Below, piece by piece: positions 28,415-36,947 of a stretch of DNA of 64,000 nucleotides. The stretch comes from Paraburkholderia solisilvae. Its GTDB lineage: Bacteria > Pseudomonadota > Gammaproteobacteria > Burkholderiales > Burkholderiaceae. Every line of letters starts with the position of its first letter. The stretch's first letter is position 1. The translations under genes were made by a program, and so were the position numbers. The notes beneath the pieces are model-generated. The model was given only the letters and a program-made list of their open reading frames with translations, was not told where the DNA came from and ran no database searches. The stretch is from the NCBI RefSeq assembly GCF_902859875.1, contig NZ_CADIKF010000020.1:1-64000 (forward strand). The letters run 5' to 3'.

Positions 28415-28740
28415 GCGTCGCTTGCGCCGGGGCCGGCCAGTCGTAAGTCTGTCATTATCTCATGCGTGTGCCGCTTGCCGACGAACACGGTCACGCGACG
28501 AAAACAGCGCCGATCAGTAAAATGTCGCTCCGGTGGCCGTTCGAACGGCACGGCCCGCGATGCATCGCGAATTCGTGTTCGGCGAATTTGCCGCGGGCGT
28601 GCTGCGCGGGTGCTGCGCGGGTGCTGCATGAGTGCCGCTTGTTTGTCGCCTGTTGTCGCCTGTGCGCCACCTGTGCGGCGCATGTTTTTCCACCGGTTTG
28701 CAATCTCCCATTCTCACCCGATCAGCCGGAGCACCTTCCG
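28415..28740. other. Intergenic region between divergent mnmH and MFS genes
   Basis: 326 bp with no supported gene. GTGCTGCGCGGG is repeated with a 12-bp period at about 28599-28630, and TGTCGCCTG repeats at about 28644-28660. An in-frame extension of the MFS frame through here lacks a ribosome site and is rich in Arg/Cys, unlike coding sequence. Confidence 0.45.
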
Positions 28741-30183
28741 ATGTCAGATTCGCCGTCCGCAGCCGCACGTTCAGAAGACTCGTCGCTGATCGTGATGCTC
28801 GTCGCGGCCGCGTTCTTTATGGAGAACCTCGACGGCACGATCATCGCGACCGCGCTCCCGCAAATGGCGCACTCATTCGGCGTGCATCCGGTCGATCTGA
28901 GCATCGGCATCACGTCGTATCTGCTGACGCTCGCGGTGTTCATTCCGATCAGCGGCTGGGCGGCGGACCGCTTCGGCGTGCGCAACGTATTCACCGCCGC
29001 GCTCGCCGTCTTCACCGTGGCGTCGGTCGCCTGCGGGATGACCGACGGCCTTGTCAGCTTCACGGCGGCGCGCATCGTGCAAGGCATCGGCGGCGCGATG
29101 ATGGTGCCCGTCGGCCGGCTCGCGGTGCTGCGCGCGACGCCTAAAGAAGACCTGATGCGCGCCCTCGCGATCATCACGTGGCCGGGACTCGCGGCGCCCG
29201 TCATCGGGCCGCCGCTTGGCGGGTTCATCACGACCTATTCGTCGTGGCGCTGGATCTTCTATGTGAACCTGCCGCTCGGTCTGATCGGCATCGTGCTTGC
29301 ATGGCGTTTTATCCACGCGGCCGGCGACAGCGAACGGCGGCCGTTCGACAGCCTCGGGTTCGTGCTGTGCGGCGTGTCCGGCACCGCGATCATGTACGCG
29401 ATGGAACTGCTCGGCCGCGTCGATACGCGCTGGTCGCAAGCACTCGCGTTTCTTGCCGGCGGACTCGCAGCGGGCGCAGCCGCGCTGGTTCACGTACGGC
29501 GCACGCCGCATCCGGTCATCGATCTGAGCGCGCTGCGCGTGAAGACGTTCGCGGTATCGATGGCGGGCGGGTCGCTGTTCCGAGTTTCGGTCAGCGCGGT
29601 GCCGTTTCTGCTGCCGCTGATGTTCCAGCTCGGCTTCGGCATGAACGCGTTTCGCTCGGGCCTGCTGACGCTCGCGGTGTTCGCCGGCAACCTGTCGATG
29701 AAACTCGTCGCGACGCAGGTGATGCGGCGCTTCGGCTTTCGCGCGGTGCTGCTCGCCAACGGCGTGCTGGCCGCCATGTCGCTCGCCGCGATGAGCCTGC
29801 TCCTGCCCGATACGCCGTACTGGATTATCTTCGCGGTGCTGTTCGCAAGCGGGCTCGTACGTTCGCTGCAGTTCAGCGCGATCAACACCTTGAGTTTTGC
29901 CGACGTGCCGAAACCGCAGATGAGCGGCGCCTCGACGCTATCGAGCACGGTCCAGCAACTGACGCTCGGCATGGGCGTCGCACTCGGCGCGATCGCGCTG
30001 CGTGTGGCCGCGTGGGTTCATGGGCACGATGCGCAGTCGGTCACCGCTGCCGACTTCAGCGTCGCGTTTCTGCTGGTTGCGGCGGTCGGGCTCGCGTCGA
30101 TCTTCGACGTGTTTGGGCTCGATACCCGCGCCGGTGCACATGTCAGTGGACATCGCCCCACGCGGACCGAGGCGACACGATGA
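28741..30183 (+). CDS. MFS multidrug transporter, DHA2 (14-TM) family
   Basis: The 480-residue protein has about 14 hydrophobic segments and DHA2 motifs: motif D1-like FFMENLDGTIIATALPQM near the start, motif A GWAADRFGVRN, and motif C-like GPPLGGFI in segment 5. The proton-driven pump probably exports drugs or other hydrophobic compounds. The ATG at 28741 gives the usual short cytoplasmic N-terminus. It overlaps the next gene by 4 bp (ATGA). Confidence 0.9.
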   Translation: MSDSPSAAARSEDSSLIVMLVAAAFFMENLDGTIIATALPQMAHSFGVHPVDLSIGITSYLLTLAVFIPISGWAADRFGVRNVFTAALAVFTVASVACGMTDGLVSFTAARIVQGIGGAMMVPVGRLAVLRATPKEDLMRALAIITWPGLAAPVIGPPLGGFITTYSSWRWIFYVNLPLGLIGIVLAWRFIHAAGDSERRPFDSLGFVLCGVSGTAIMYAMELLGRVDTRWSQALAFLAGGLAAGAAALVHVRRTPHPVIDLSALRVKTFAVSMAGGSLFRVSVSAVPFLLPLMFQLGFGMNAFRSGLLTLAVFAGNLSMKLVATQVMRRFGFRAVLLANGVLAAMSLAAMSLLLPDTPYWIIFAVLFASGLVRSLQFSAINTLSFADVPKPQMSGASTLSSTVQQLTLGMGVALGAIALRVAAWVHGHDAQSVTAADFSVAFLLVAAVGLASIFDVFGLDTRAGAHVSGHRPTRTEATR

Positions 30184-30395
30184 AGACCGAAGACCTCGAA
30201 CTGCTCGTCACGCGCGTGATGCCGTTCGGCAAATACAAGGACCGCGTGATCGCCGACCTGCCGGGCCACTATCTGAACTGGTTTGCGCGAGAGGGCTTTC
30301 CGCCCGGCGAAATCGGGCGGCTGCTCGCGTTGATGCATGAGATCGATCACAACGGGCTCAAATCGCTGCTGGAACCGCTGCGCCGCCGCACATAG
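30180..30395 (+). CDS. DUF3820-family small protein
   Basis: The 71-residue protein matches DUF3820: VMPFGKYKDRVIADLPGHYL then WFAREGFPPGEIGRLLALMHEI. These proteins resemble the start of DNA-exonuclease-like putative quorum-sensing-regulated factors, but no function is established. The ATGA overlap with the MFS gene points to co-translation. Confidence 0.85.
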   Translation: MKTEDLELLVTRVMPFGKYKDRVIADLPGHYLNWFAREGFPPGEIGRLLALMHEIDHNGLKSLLEPLRRRT

Positions 30396-30493
30396 CCCGG
30401 CCGAATCCCGCTGAATGAACGAAAACTGCCGCGATCCCGACACGAAGCCGACTGAAGACCGCTGTTTGGTAACAGTTTGTCATCTTGCACGGG

Positions 30494-30522
30494 TTGAAAT
30501 CCATCTTTTAAGCGGATACTGT
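30494..30522 (+). promoter_or_regulatory. Consensus-like sigma-70 promoter of the candidate small RNA
   Basis: TTGAAA (30494-30499), a 17-bp spacer and TACTGT (30517-30522). Transcription would start near 30529. No protein gene on this strand follows for 2.7 kb. Confidence 0.55.
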
Positions 30523-30528
30523 AGTCAC

Positions 30529-30596
30529 GCGCTTGATCTCCAAGGAACCTTTTTCATGCGCAGCCCCGCTCCAAAAATTTCGGCGGGGTTTTTTTT
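30529..30596 (+). ncRNA. Candidate small RNA of about 68 nt
   Basis: The span from the predicted start to the T-run is bounded by a good promoter and a strong Rho-independent terminator. The 5' part is unstructured (GCGCTTGATCTCCAAGGAAC) and the 3' part is the GC stem with an eight-U tail, a layout typical of Hfq-dependent small RNAs. An ATG with a weak AAGGA site at 30556 opens a 23-codon frame that runs through the terminator, so coding is unlikely. Confidence 0.45.
30564..30596 (+). terminator. Rho-independent terminator
   Basis: CCCCGC (30564-30569) pairs with GCGGGG (30583-30588) around a 13-nt loop with internal AAA/TTT pairing, followed by eight T residues. Confidence 0.8.
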
Positions 30597-30679
30597 CGTC
30601 GATGGGCTGGGCGGCGTGCGGTACTGATCGGGTTGGCGCCGAAGCGCTGGGCCTTGGGCGGCCACCCGTCTCGCGGCGG

Positions 30680-30973
30680 CTACCCGGCGACCTGACCGAC
30701 GCCACCTGCCGCCACGCCGTGCGGGCCGGGTCGCGGCAACAGGTCGACGAGCCGGCGCCCTTCCGCATAGCCTGCGTCGCGTGCTTCATCTTCGCTGCGA
30801 AAGGTCGTGACCATTTCCTGAAAACGCGTGCTCTGACCGGCCAGATGCGCGTCTGCGCCGTGCCGGCAGAAATAGGCGGTGTAATGCCAGAGCGTATCGG
30901 GCGCCGGCGGCCCATAGGCGAGTACCGGCAACACCCAGACTTCGTAACCGTTGTGCTCGATGCGGTCCCACAT
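30680..30973 (-). CDS. Conserved-looking hypothetical protein, 97 residues
   Basis: Not assigned to a family. The N-terminal half MWDRIEHNGYEVWVLPVLAY and HYTAYFCRHGADAHLAG is hydrophobic and aromatic-rich but not a membrane segment. FRSEDEARDAGYAEGRRLVD looks helical and amphipathic. The tail is Gly/Pro-rich. GGGAG precedes the ATG. Codon use is typical of the genome. Confidence 0.6.
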   Translation of the reverse strand: MWDRIEHNGYEVWVLPVLAYGPPAPDTLWHYTAYFCRHGADAHLAGQSTRFQEMVTTFRSEDEARDAGYAEGRRLVDLLPRPGPHGVAAGGVGQVAG

Positions 30974-31174
30974 GTTCGGCTCCCGGGTGACGATTCTTCA
31001 GGAATCCTAGCATGCGGGTTCGGCTTGATACGCGCGTGATGGGCACTTCGTCAGCGTCGGCAGCGTAACGTCGTGCGACATTCAGCGGCCGATGGCTCAA
31101 TGCACGATCGAACCGGCTTCGCCTGGCTGACTCGACGCGAAGGCGAGGTTCTCGCGCGGCGGCGCAGTTCCGTT

Positions 31175-31546
31175 CTAGCCGGCCGCCGCCGGTTCAGATT
31201 CGTCGGGCACTACGTCGCCGAACTGCGTTGCGACGTAGTAACGCATCGCGGCAACCAGAGGCGTCGCGCCATGGCAGCGAAAACGCGGTGCTTCGTCCGT
31301 CGCGCCGGCGCCCCATGCGTGTGCTTGCGAATAGCCGATACAGATATGCGCGCGCTCGATAATCGCGCCGCCATGGGTCCAGTCCGTCGATGGGGCGAAC
31401 GCAGCTTCGAGCGCGCCGGCCGGGTCGCCATCGCATGCCGGCTCCTCGATCCAGCAAAAGCCATCGTCGACGCGCGGCTTGGGCAACTGCGCGACGCGCG
31501 CAACCCAATAGTCGAGCAACGGACCTTCCAGATCGGCAACGTTCAT
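31175..31546 (-). CDS. DUF2591-like (phage-related) protein
   Basis: The 123-residue protein starts MNVADLEGPLLDYWVARVAQ and continues with APSTDWTHGGAIIERAHICI and TPLVAAMRYYVATQFGDVVP, the pattern of the DUF2591 family often met in phages and their hosts. The ATG at 31546 follows GGGGAGA. No other phage gene is nearby, so it is probably a domesticated single gene. Confidence 0.75.
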   Translation of the reverse strand: MNVADLEGPLLDYWVARVAQLPKPRVDDGFCWIEEPACDGDPAGALEAAFAPSTDWTHGGAIIERAHICIGYSQAHAWGAGATDEAPRFRCHGATPLVAAMRYYVATQFGDVVPDESEPAAAG

Positions 31547-31746
31547 TGATTCTCCCCTTTGGCCGTTCGGTTCGGCGGCAAACATCCAGACGTCAATAGT
31601 AGCTTTTGTTGGAAGCGGATGCCGATAGTGGCTTGCGTAGTGCACTACCGCGCGCTGCGCGCATAAGGACTTCCACGCGACAGCGTGACGATGCGACCGC
31701 ATAGCATGCGAAGTCTATCGAAGCTGAACCTTACGGGGAATGTATA

Positions 31747-31823
31747 TGGGGTGGCTGATGGGACTCGAACCCACGACGACAGGAATCACAATCCTGGACT
31801 CTACCAACTGAGCTACAGCCACC
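31747..31823 (-). tRNA. tRNA-His (GUG)
   Basis: The reverse strand folds as a tRNA with anticodon GTG in the loop TTGTGAT, the D-arm GCTCAGTTGGTAGAG, the T-loop GGTTCGAGTCC and an encoded CCA. The extra 5' G (position -1) opposite C73, which identifies histidine tRNA, is present, giving an 8-bp acceptor stem. Confidence 0.97.
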
Positions 31824-31910
31824 ACTGGAAAATCTGCTTGGCTTGCCTAGAACTGGCTCGCCGATGAAGAAGCGAGATTATACAAACACGATCTGCGTTT
31901 GCCTAGCCCT

Positions 31911-32945
31911 TTATTCCAACATTTCGATCGCGGCGCTTTGCCAGGCGCTGTCCCGTTCGATCGGTTCACGCAAATGCTGGCGTGCTTCATCGAAGATCGC
32001 GAGGTCGCGCGCCGCGAGCTTGCGGCTATCGGACAACACGCGGCGCCAGCCGCGCGCACCGGCCACGCCGCGATACAGACCGAGCGCATGCCGCACGATC
32101 GCGCCGGGATAGGTGCCGCGCGCGAGCTCGGCCGCACAGTATTCGATCAGCTTCGTCTCCACTTCATCGCGCGTCGGCGCCGCAGCCGTCGCGCCATAGA
32201 AACGCGCATCGACACCCGCGAGCAGATAAGGATGGTGATAAGCCTCGCGCCCGAGCATCACGCCATCGACGTGCTGCAGGTGCAGCTCGACTTCATCGAG
32301 TGTCTTGATACCGCCGTTGATGATGATCTCGAGATCCGGGAAATCGCGCTTCAGGCGGTACGCGTATTCGTATTTGAGCGGCGGAATTTCGCGATTCTCC
32401 TTCGGGCTGAGTCCTTTGAGAATCGCATTGCGCGCATGCACGATAAACACATTGCACCCCGCATCGGCAATTGTGCCGACGAAGTCGCGCACGAACTCAT
32501 AGTGCTCCACCGCGTCGACACCGATCCGATGCTTGACCGTGACCGGCACCGACACCGCATCGCGCATCGCCTTCACGCAGTCGGCCACGAGCTGCGGCTC
32601 GTTCATCAGACACGCACCGAACGCGCCGCGCTGCACGCGCTCGGACGGGCAGCCGCAATTCAGATTGATCTCGTCGTATCCCCATTGTTCGCCGAGGCGT
32701 GCCGAACGCGCGAGATCCGCGGGTTCGCTGCCGCCGAGCTGCAGCGCGACGGGCGCTTCATCCGCGGTAAACGCGAGATGACGCGCAACGTCGCCGTGGA
32801 TCAGCGCACCGGTGGTGACCATCTCGGTGTACAGCCACGTATGACGCGAAATCGTGCGATGGAAATAGCGGCAGTGCCGATCGGTCCAGTCCATCATCGG
32901 CGCGACGCTCACGCGGCGAGGCCGCACGGCTTGACTTGAAAGCAT
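31911..32945 (-). CDS. dusA: tRNA-dihydrouridine(20/20a) synthase
   Basis: The 344-residue FMN enzyme begins with VSVAPMMDWTDRHCRYFHR and has the DusA active-site loop NLNCGCPSERVQRGAFGACL with catalytic Cys99, HARNAILKGLSPKENREIPP and FMN-binding INGGIKTLDE and DGVMLGREAYHHP. It reduces U20/U20a in the tRNA D-loop. It is transcribed toward the tRNA-His gene 87 bp downstream. Confidence 0.96.
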   Translation of the reverse strand: MLSSQAVRPRRVSVAPMMDWTDRHCRYFHRTISRHTWLYTEMVTTGALIHGDVARHLAFTADEAPVALQLGGSEPADLARSARLGEQWGYDEINLNCGCPSERVQRGAFGACLMNEPQLVADCVKAMRDAVSVPVTVKHRIGVDAVEHYEFVRDFVGTIADAGCNVFIVHARNAILKGLSPKENREIPPLKYEYAYRLKRDFPDLEIIINGGIKTLDEVELHLQHVDGVMLGREAYHHPYLLAGVDARFYGATAAAPTRDEVETKLIEYCAAELARGTYPGAIVRHALGLYRGVAGARGWRRVLSDSRKLAARDLAIFDEARQHLREPIERDSAWQSAAIEMLE

Positions 32946-33267
32946 AAAAAATGGTGCCAGAAAGCGAAATCAACTCGCCATTTTACCGTAGCGCGGCCTC
33001 GGCCCGCCGCGTCGCATTCCTTTACCGACCCTGCATTTCTCAATAATTGGATAGCGTTCCCGTTGGAATATTGCGGCCGGCAACCTTGCAACCCCCGCCG
33101 GATAAGGCCGAGGGATTGTTTCGATTGACAGAATAGTAATTTCGAGATATCGCGCACAAATTTTCGATAGTAAGGGTATACACTGCGCTCCAACGATGTC
33201 GCTGCATCCTTTCGCAAAGCAATCCACGCGACGTCTTTCCGAATCGAAACTTATGGAGGTTGTCACC
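32946..33267 (+). promoter_or_regulatory. AT-rich leader of the small secreted protein gene
   Basis: 322 bp with no gene. TTGACA (33124-33129) stands 17 bp before TATCGC (33147-33152), and a second AT block with TATACA occurs at 33177-33182. Either may start the transcript of the gene at 33268. The region is clearly richer in A+T than its surroundings. Confidence 0.45.
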
Positions 33268-33546
33268 ATGAAGACCAAACTGATCGCTGCTGCTCTTATC
33301 GCCGCTTCCGCCGCTGTTGCAGCACCCGCTTTTGCAAGCGGCATGGGCCCGGATCCGTCGTATCGTCCGCAGATCGGCGCACCGGCGTCGCAACGTGGCC
33401 AAAGCGCACAAACGCTGGCTGCAGAGCGCCAGCAAGCCGACGACAACGTGGTCGCATACGGCGGCGTGCGTTCGGGCGACACCCAAACGGGCAACCGTAC
33501 GGCACAAACGACGCCGACAGACGAGCCGGTGTTCAAGGGCCACTAA
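33268..33546 (+). CDS. Small secreted protein of unknown function
   Basis: The 92-residue precursor has a classical Sec signal (MKTKLIAAALIAASAAVAAP, cut near AFA-SG, residue 23). The mature 69 residues are polar, rich in Gln, Ser and Thr, with no cysteine and no recognised domain. A perfect GGAGGT lies 7 bp before the ATG, and a strong terminator ends the unit, so it is a self-contained, probably well-expressed gene. Confidence 0.75.
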   Translation: MKTKLIAAALIAASAAVAAPAFASGMGPDPSYRPQIGAPASQRGQSAQTLAAERQQADDNVVAYGGVRSGDTQTGNRTAQTTPTDEPVFKGH

Positions 33547-33600
33547 GCCACAGCCGCCAGGCCAGCCGGCAGAGCCGCTCAGACTCTCGCAGCAAATCGG

Positions 33601-33634
33601 AACCGGGCGTTCGAATCGAACGCCCGGTTTTTTT
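33601..33634 (+). terminator. Rho-independent terminator
   Basis: AACCGGGCGTTCGA and TCGAACGCCCGGTT form a near-perfect 12-14 bp stem with a very small loop, followed by T residues to 33634, 55 bp after the stop of the small secreted protein gene. Confidence 0.92.
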
Positions 33635-33639
33635 GTGCG

Positions 33640-33891
33640 TCAATCTCGCGCTGCGGCGATGCCGCTGTCGATTGCGTCGCGCGCGGCATGCAGCGCGGCT
33701 TGCGCCGCGGCCCGTTCGGTCGGCCAGAAGCGATCGACATGCACGAGCCGCCAGTCCAACGCTACGACACCTGCTTTCAACACCCTGAAGTGCGCCTTGA
33801 CGCCGGTCAGCACCTGCTCGACCGCGACCTCGATGTCGTATTCCTTGTAGCGCTCCTGATAGTCGCCCATGTCGAGCCCGCTTGGCTCCAT
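33640..33891 (-). CDS. Hypothetical protein, 83 residues
   Basis: Not recognised. MGDYQERYKEYDIEVAVEQV opens the core, followed by the tail WPTERAAAQAALHAARDAID. No signal or membrane segment. GGAGAG before the ATG at 33891 supports this start over an earlier one at 33930. It converges on the terminator of the secreted protein gene. Confidence 0.6.
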   Translation of the reverse strand: MEPSGLDMGDYQERYKEYDIEVAVEQVLTGVKAHFRVLKAGVVALDWRLVHVDRFWPTERAAAQAALHAARDAIDSGIAAARD

Positions 33892-33995
33892 GTCCGGCTC
33901 TCCTGCACGCAACGCATGCCTGTCACACACTCTCCGCGGCGCGCACCGCGGCGACCCGTCATGCGCCGCCGGTCAGGCGGCGCCCCTGCCGCGCA

Positions 33996-34196
33996 TCAAT
34001 CGCAATCGCCGGACAGATACTTCCTGCCGTCGCAGGTAATTTCAACGGCGTCGCTGCCGCCCGCCTTCGCGACTAATCCCGCGCCCAGCAGTTCGGCCGC
34101 CACCTGAGCCGGTAACGGCGCCGGCGCCGCGCCGGCCTGTTTGTCATTCAGATGCCGCAGCGCGTCGATCGCGCCGGAACTCAGAGCTTTCATCAT
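33996..34196 (-). CDS. Hypothetical small protein, 66 residues
   Basis: Not recognised. MMKALSSGAIDALRHLNDKQ then an Ala/Pro-rich linker and ELLGAGLVAKAGGSDAVEIT, resembling half of a winged-helix or a small regulator. GGAGG precedes the first ATG. Located 104 bp upstream of and in the same direction as the 83-residue gene. Confidence 0.5.
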   Translation of the reverse strand: MMKALSSGAIDALRHLNDKQAGAAPAPLPAQVAAELLGAGLVAKAGGSDAVEITCDGRKYLSGDCD

Positions 34197-34428
34197 GGCA
34201 ACCTCCGCAAGCTGAGGAATGACCTTCGTTCGCCGCCGTTGCTCAACTCATGCTAGCACTTCCAGCGACGCTTGCCGGGCGGAAGCCGACGTGCATGCAC
34301 GTGATGCGTCCCGGTAAATCGAGAGATTCCCGGTGCGGCACAAAGTCTGCGAGGGAACCGGCGGGGCATCCGCGCACCCAACGGAACATGATCGGGAAAC
34401 CGGGCACTCACCCGGGAGGAGGATCGCA

Positions 34429-34680
34429 ATGAACGGATTCAGGCCGATAGCGTCGGCGCTCGCCACAGCCGCCGTGCTGGGCGCCGTCATGTCAGCGAGC
34501 AGCGCAGTGTCGGCGCAGACTGCGCCGGCGCAAGGTCGCGGCGCATCGATGGTCAAGCCGCCGTCGGAGGCGTCGGGCGGCTCCGACAATCCGGACAATA
34601 TGCCCGTCAAGAAACCGCGCAAGCCGACCAACGACAGGATGATGCACGATCCCCCCGCCAGCGCGGCCAATGCGAAGTAG
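34429..34680 (+). CDS. Small secreted protein of unknown function
   Basis: The 83-residue precursor has a Sec-type signal (IASALATAAVLGAVMSASSA, cut near VSA-QT at about residue 29). The mature part is short and charged, with PPSEASGGSDNPDNMPVKKP and no cysteine. GGGAGGAGG is a strong ribosome site. Function unknown. Confidence 0.65.
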   Translation: MNGFRPIASALATAAVLGAVMSASSAVSAQTAPAQGRGASMVKPPSEASGGSDNPDNMPVKKPRKPTNDRMMHDPPASAANAK

Positions 34681-34763
34681 CGGATACGACCCCGCGTTCA
34701 AACACGCGCGCTTCGCCGCGACGCTCGATGCGATGATGCTCGATGCGCGCGGCGCAAAGCGCG

Positions 34764-34979
34764 TCAAAGCCGCGCGATCGATACTTCAGTCGACTTCACG
34801 AGCGCGATCACCTCGGCGCCCTGCACAAGTTCGAGCTCATCGATCGAGCGCGTGGTGATCACCGACGTCACGATGCCGAACGGCGTCTCGACATCGACCT
34901 CCGAGACGACCGGACCGCGGATGATCTCCTTGATTTTGCCTTTGAACTGATTGCGAACGTTGATTGCGGCGATGCTCAT
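34764..34979 (-). CDS. ssuF: Molbindin-like TOBE protein SsuF
   Basis: The 71-residue protein is a single Mop/TOBE domain (SIAAINVRNQFKGKIKEIIR, then VTSVITTRSIDELELVQGAE and VIALVKSTEVSIA). Such proteins bind molybdate or molybdopterin. It lies 41 bp after ssuB, as ssuF does in pseudomonad ssu operons, where it is needed for growth on sulfonates. The start at 34979 gives the normal domain size. Confidence 0.85.
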   Translation of the reverse strand: MSIAAINVRNQFKGKIKEIIRGPVVSEVDVETPFGIVTSVITTRSIDELELVQGAEVIALVKSTEVSIARL

Positions 34980-35020
34980 GCGTGTGTCTCCCAGAGAAAG
35001 TCGATCAAGTGGACAGCGGT

Positions 35021-36115
35021 TCAAACGGCCCAGCGAATCTGCGACGCCCGCACCACGGGCGAGGCGCAAAGCGCAGCGGATGGCGCAGCGCCGCCGGGCG
35101 CCGGCGGCGACGCCGCGCCGTCGTCCGCGTCGCGCTTGAGCACCTGCCGCAACACGCGGTCTTCGAGGCTTGCAAAGCCCGCCGACGCGCGTTCGCGCGG
35201 ACGTGCGAGCGGCACCGGCAGGTCCAGCGCGATGCGCCCTTCTTCGATCAGCAGAATCCGGTCGGCAAGCGCCACCGCCTCGTGCACGTCATGCGTGACG
35301 AGCAGCGCCGTGAATCGATGTTCTCGCCACAGCCGCTCGATCAGCGAATGCATTTCGATGCGCGTGAGTGCATCGAGCGCGCCGAGCGGTTCGTCGAGCA
35401 GCAGCAATTGCGGTCGATGCACGAGCGCGCGAGCGAGCGCGACGCGCTGCCGCTGACCGCCCGATAGTTGCGCAGGCCAGTCGTTCGCACGCTCGATCAG
35501 CCCGACTTCGGCCAGCACCGCGCGCGCATCCTCGCGCGCGCCGCGGCCAAGGCCCAGCATGACGTTTTGCAGTACCGATTTCCACGGCAGCAGGCGCGCG
35601 TCCTGGAACATGATGCGCGTATCGAAGCGCGCACCGTTCGATGCACCGCCGGCGGCACGCTTGTCGACCGTGCCGGCGGTCGGCGTTTCCAGATCTGCGA
35701 TCAGACGCAGCAGCGTCGATTTCCCGCAGCCGCTGCGCCCGACAATCGATACAAAGCTGCCGCGTTCGATCGACAGATCGAGCTCCGCGAGCACCGTGCG
35801 TGCACCGAACTGTTTGCGCACGCCGCGCAATTCGACTGCGTGATCGGCAACGCGCTCGCGCAGCGACGCGCCGGCCGGCGCGAACACCGCGTGCGGTTCG
35901 CGGTCCGTGATGCGCCGGAGCGCGCTTCCTGCGTCGCGGCCGAACCCGCTCGCCGCCGCGCCGTTCAGCGCGGCCGGCGCATGCGCAACGTCGCGTGTCT
36001 GCGCAGCACGCGCGGCTCCCGCGTCGGTTTCGCGCGTGCGCCACTGCGCGAGTTCCGCTTCAAGATCGGCGCCGGCAATGCCGCCGAACGACGTCGAATA
36101 ACCCGTCGAGCTCAT
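35021..36115 (-). CDS. ssuB: Aliphatic sulfonate ABC transporter ATP-binding protein
   Basis: The ABC ATPase has Walker [13 protein letters not shown]-loop [13 protein letters not shown], signature [16 protein letters not shown] and Walker [21 protein letters not shown], typical of SsuB. At 364 residues it is about 100 longer than the E. coli protein, with a poorly conserved N-terminal stretch of about 100 residues and an Ala/Pro-rich tail. The ATG at 36115 overlaps the ssuC stop (ATGA). Confidence 0.92.
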   Translation of the reverse strand: MSSTGYSTSFGGIAGADLEAELAQWRTRETDAGAARAAQTRDVAHAPAALNGAAASGFGRDAGSALRRITDREPHAVFAPAGASLRERVADHAVELRGVRKQFGARTVLAELDLSIERGSFVSIVGRSGCGKSTLLRLIADLETPTAGTVDKRAAGGASNGARFDTRIMFQDARLLPWKSVLQNVMLGLGRGAREDARAVLAEVGLIERANDWPAQLSGGQRQRVALARALVHRPQLLLLDEPLGALDALTRIEMHSLIERLWREHRFTALLVTHDVHEAVALADRILLIEEGRIALDLPVPLARPRERASAGFASLEDRVLRQVLKRDADDGAASPPAPGGAAPSAALCASPVVRASQIRWAV

Positions 36116-36930
36116 CGCTGCGCTCCTCGTTGATAGGCGGGATGCCAGCGCAGCGTCACGCGCTCGAGCCCTTTGGCGAGCACATCGGCAAGCTTGCCGA
36201 GCGCCGCGTACAGCAGGATGCCGACGACCACCACATCGGTTTGCAAGAACTCGCGCGCGTTCATCGTCATATAGCCGATGCCCGACTGCGACGAGATCGT
36301 TTCCGCGACGATCAGCGTGACCCACATCAAACCGAATGCGAAACGCACGCCGACCAGAATCGACGGCAGCGCGCCCGGCAGGATCACGTCGCGGTAGAGC
36401 GCGAAGCCCTTCACGCCATAGCTGCGCGCCATCTCGATCAGATTCGCGTCGACCGAGCGGATGCCGTGGAACGTATTCACGTAGACCGGAAAGAACACGC
36501 CGAGCGCGACCAGAAACACCTTCGCCTCTTCCTCGATGCCGAACCATAGAATGACGAGCGGAATCATCGCGAGCGCGGGGATATTGCGGATCATCTGCAC
36601 GCTCGAATCGAGCGCGATTTCGGCGGACCTGAAGAGGCCGGTCGCCAGTCCGAGCGCGAAGCCGATGCCGCCGCCCAGCGCAAAGCCCGACACCGCGCGC
36701 CACGTGCTCACCTTCACGTCGGCCCACATCTCGCCCGAGCGGATCAGCGACCACGCGGCCTTCACCACCGCCAGCGGCTCGGGCAGCACGCGCGTCGACA
36801 GCACGCCGCTGCGTGCCGCGAGTTCCCACGCGAGCAGAATCGCAAGCGGCACGAGCCACGGCGCGACGCGCTGTCCATACGCGGCGGCGAGGTTGCGTTT
36901 ATTCGAAGCTACGGCTACGGCAACAGACAT
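36112..36930 (-). CDS. ssuC: Aliphatic sulfonate ABC transporter permease
   Basis: The 272-residue permease has about six membrane segments and the EAA loop [20 protein letters not shown] with [20 protein letters not shown], typical of SsuC/TauC. It is 17 bp downstream of ssuD and coupled to ssuB by a 4-bp overlap. Confidence 0.94.
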   Translation of the reverse strand: MSVAVAVASNKRNLAAAYGQRVAPWLVPLAILLAWELAARSGVLSTRVLPEPLAVVKAAWSLIRSGEMWADVKVSTWRAVSGFALGGGIGFALGLATGLFRSAEIALDSSVQMIRNIPALAMIPLVILWFGIEEEAKVFLVALGVFFPVYVNTFHGIRSVDANLIEMARSYGVKGFALYRDVILPGALPSILVGVRFAFGLMWVTLIVAETISSQSGIGYMTMNAREFLQTDVVVVGILLYAALGKLADVLAKGLERVTLRWHPAYQRGAQR

Positions 36931-36947
36931 GAATGCCCCCTCCCCGC

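Noticed and set aside
30556-30627. A 23-codon peptide inside the candidate small RNA
   Set aside because: The frame runs through the terminator stem and T-run, so most of it would not be in the transcript.
31175-31546. Prophage remnant
   Set aside because: Only one phage-associated domain is present, with no integrase, capsid or lysis gene around it and tRNA-His intact.
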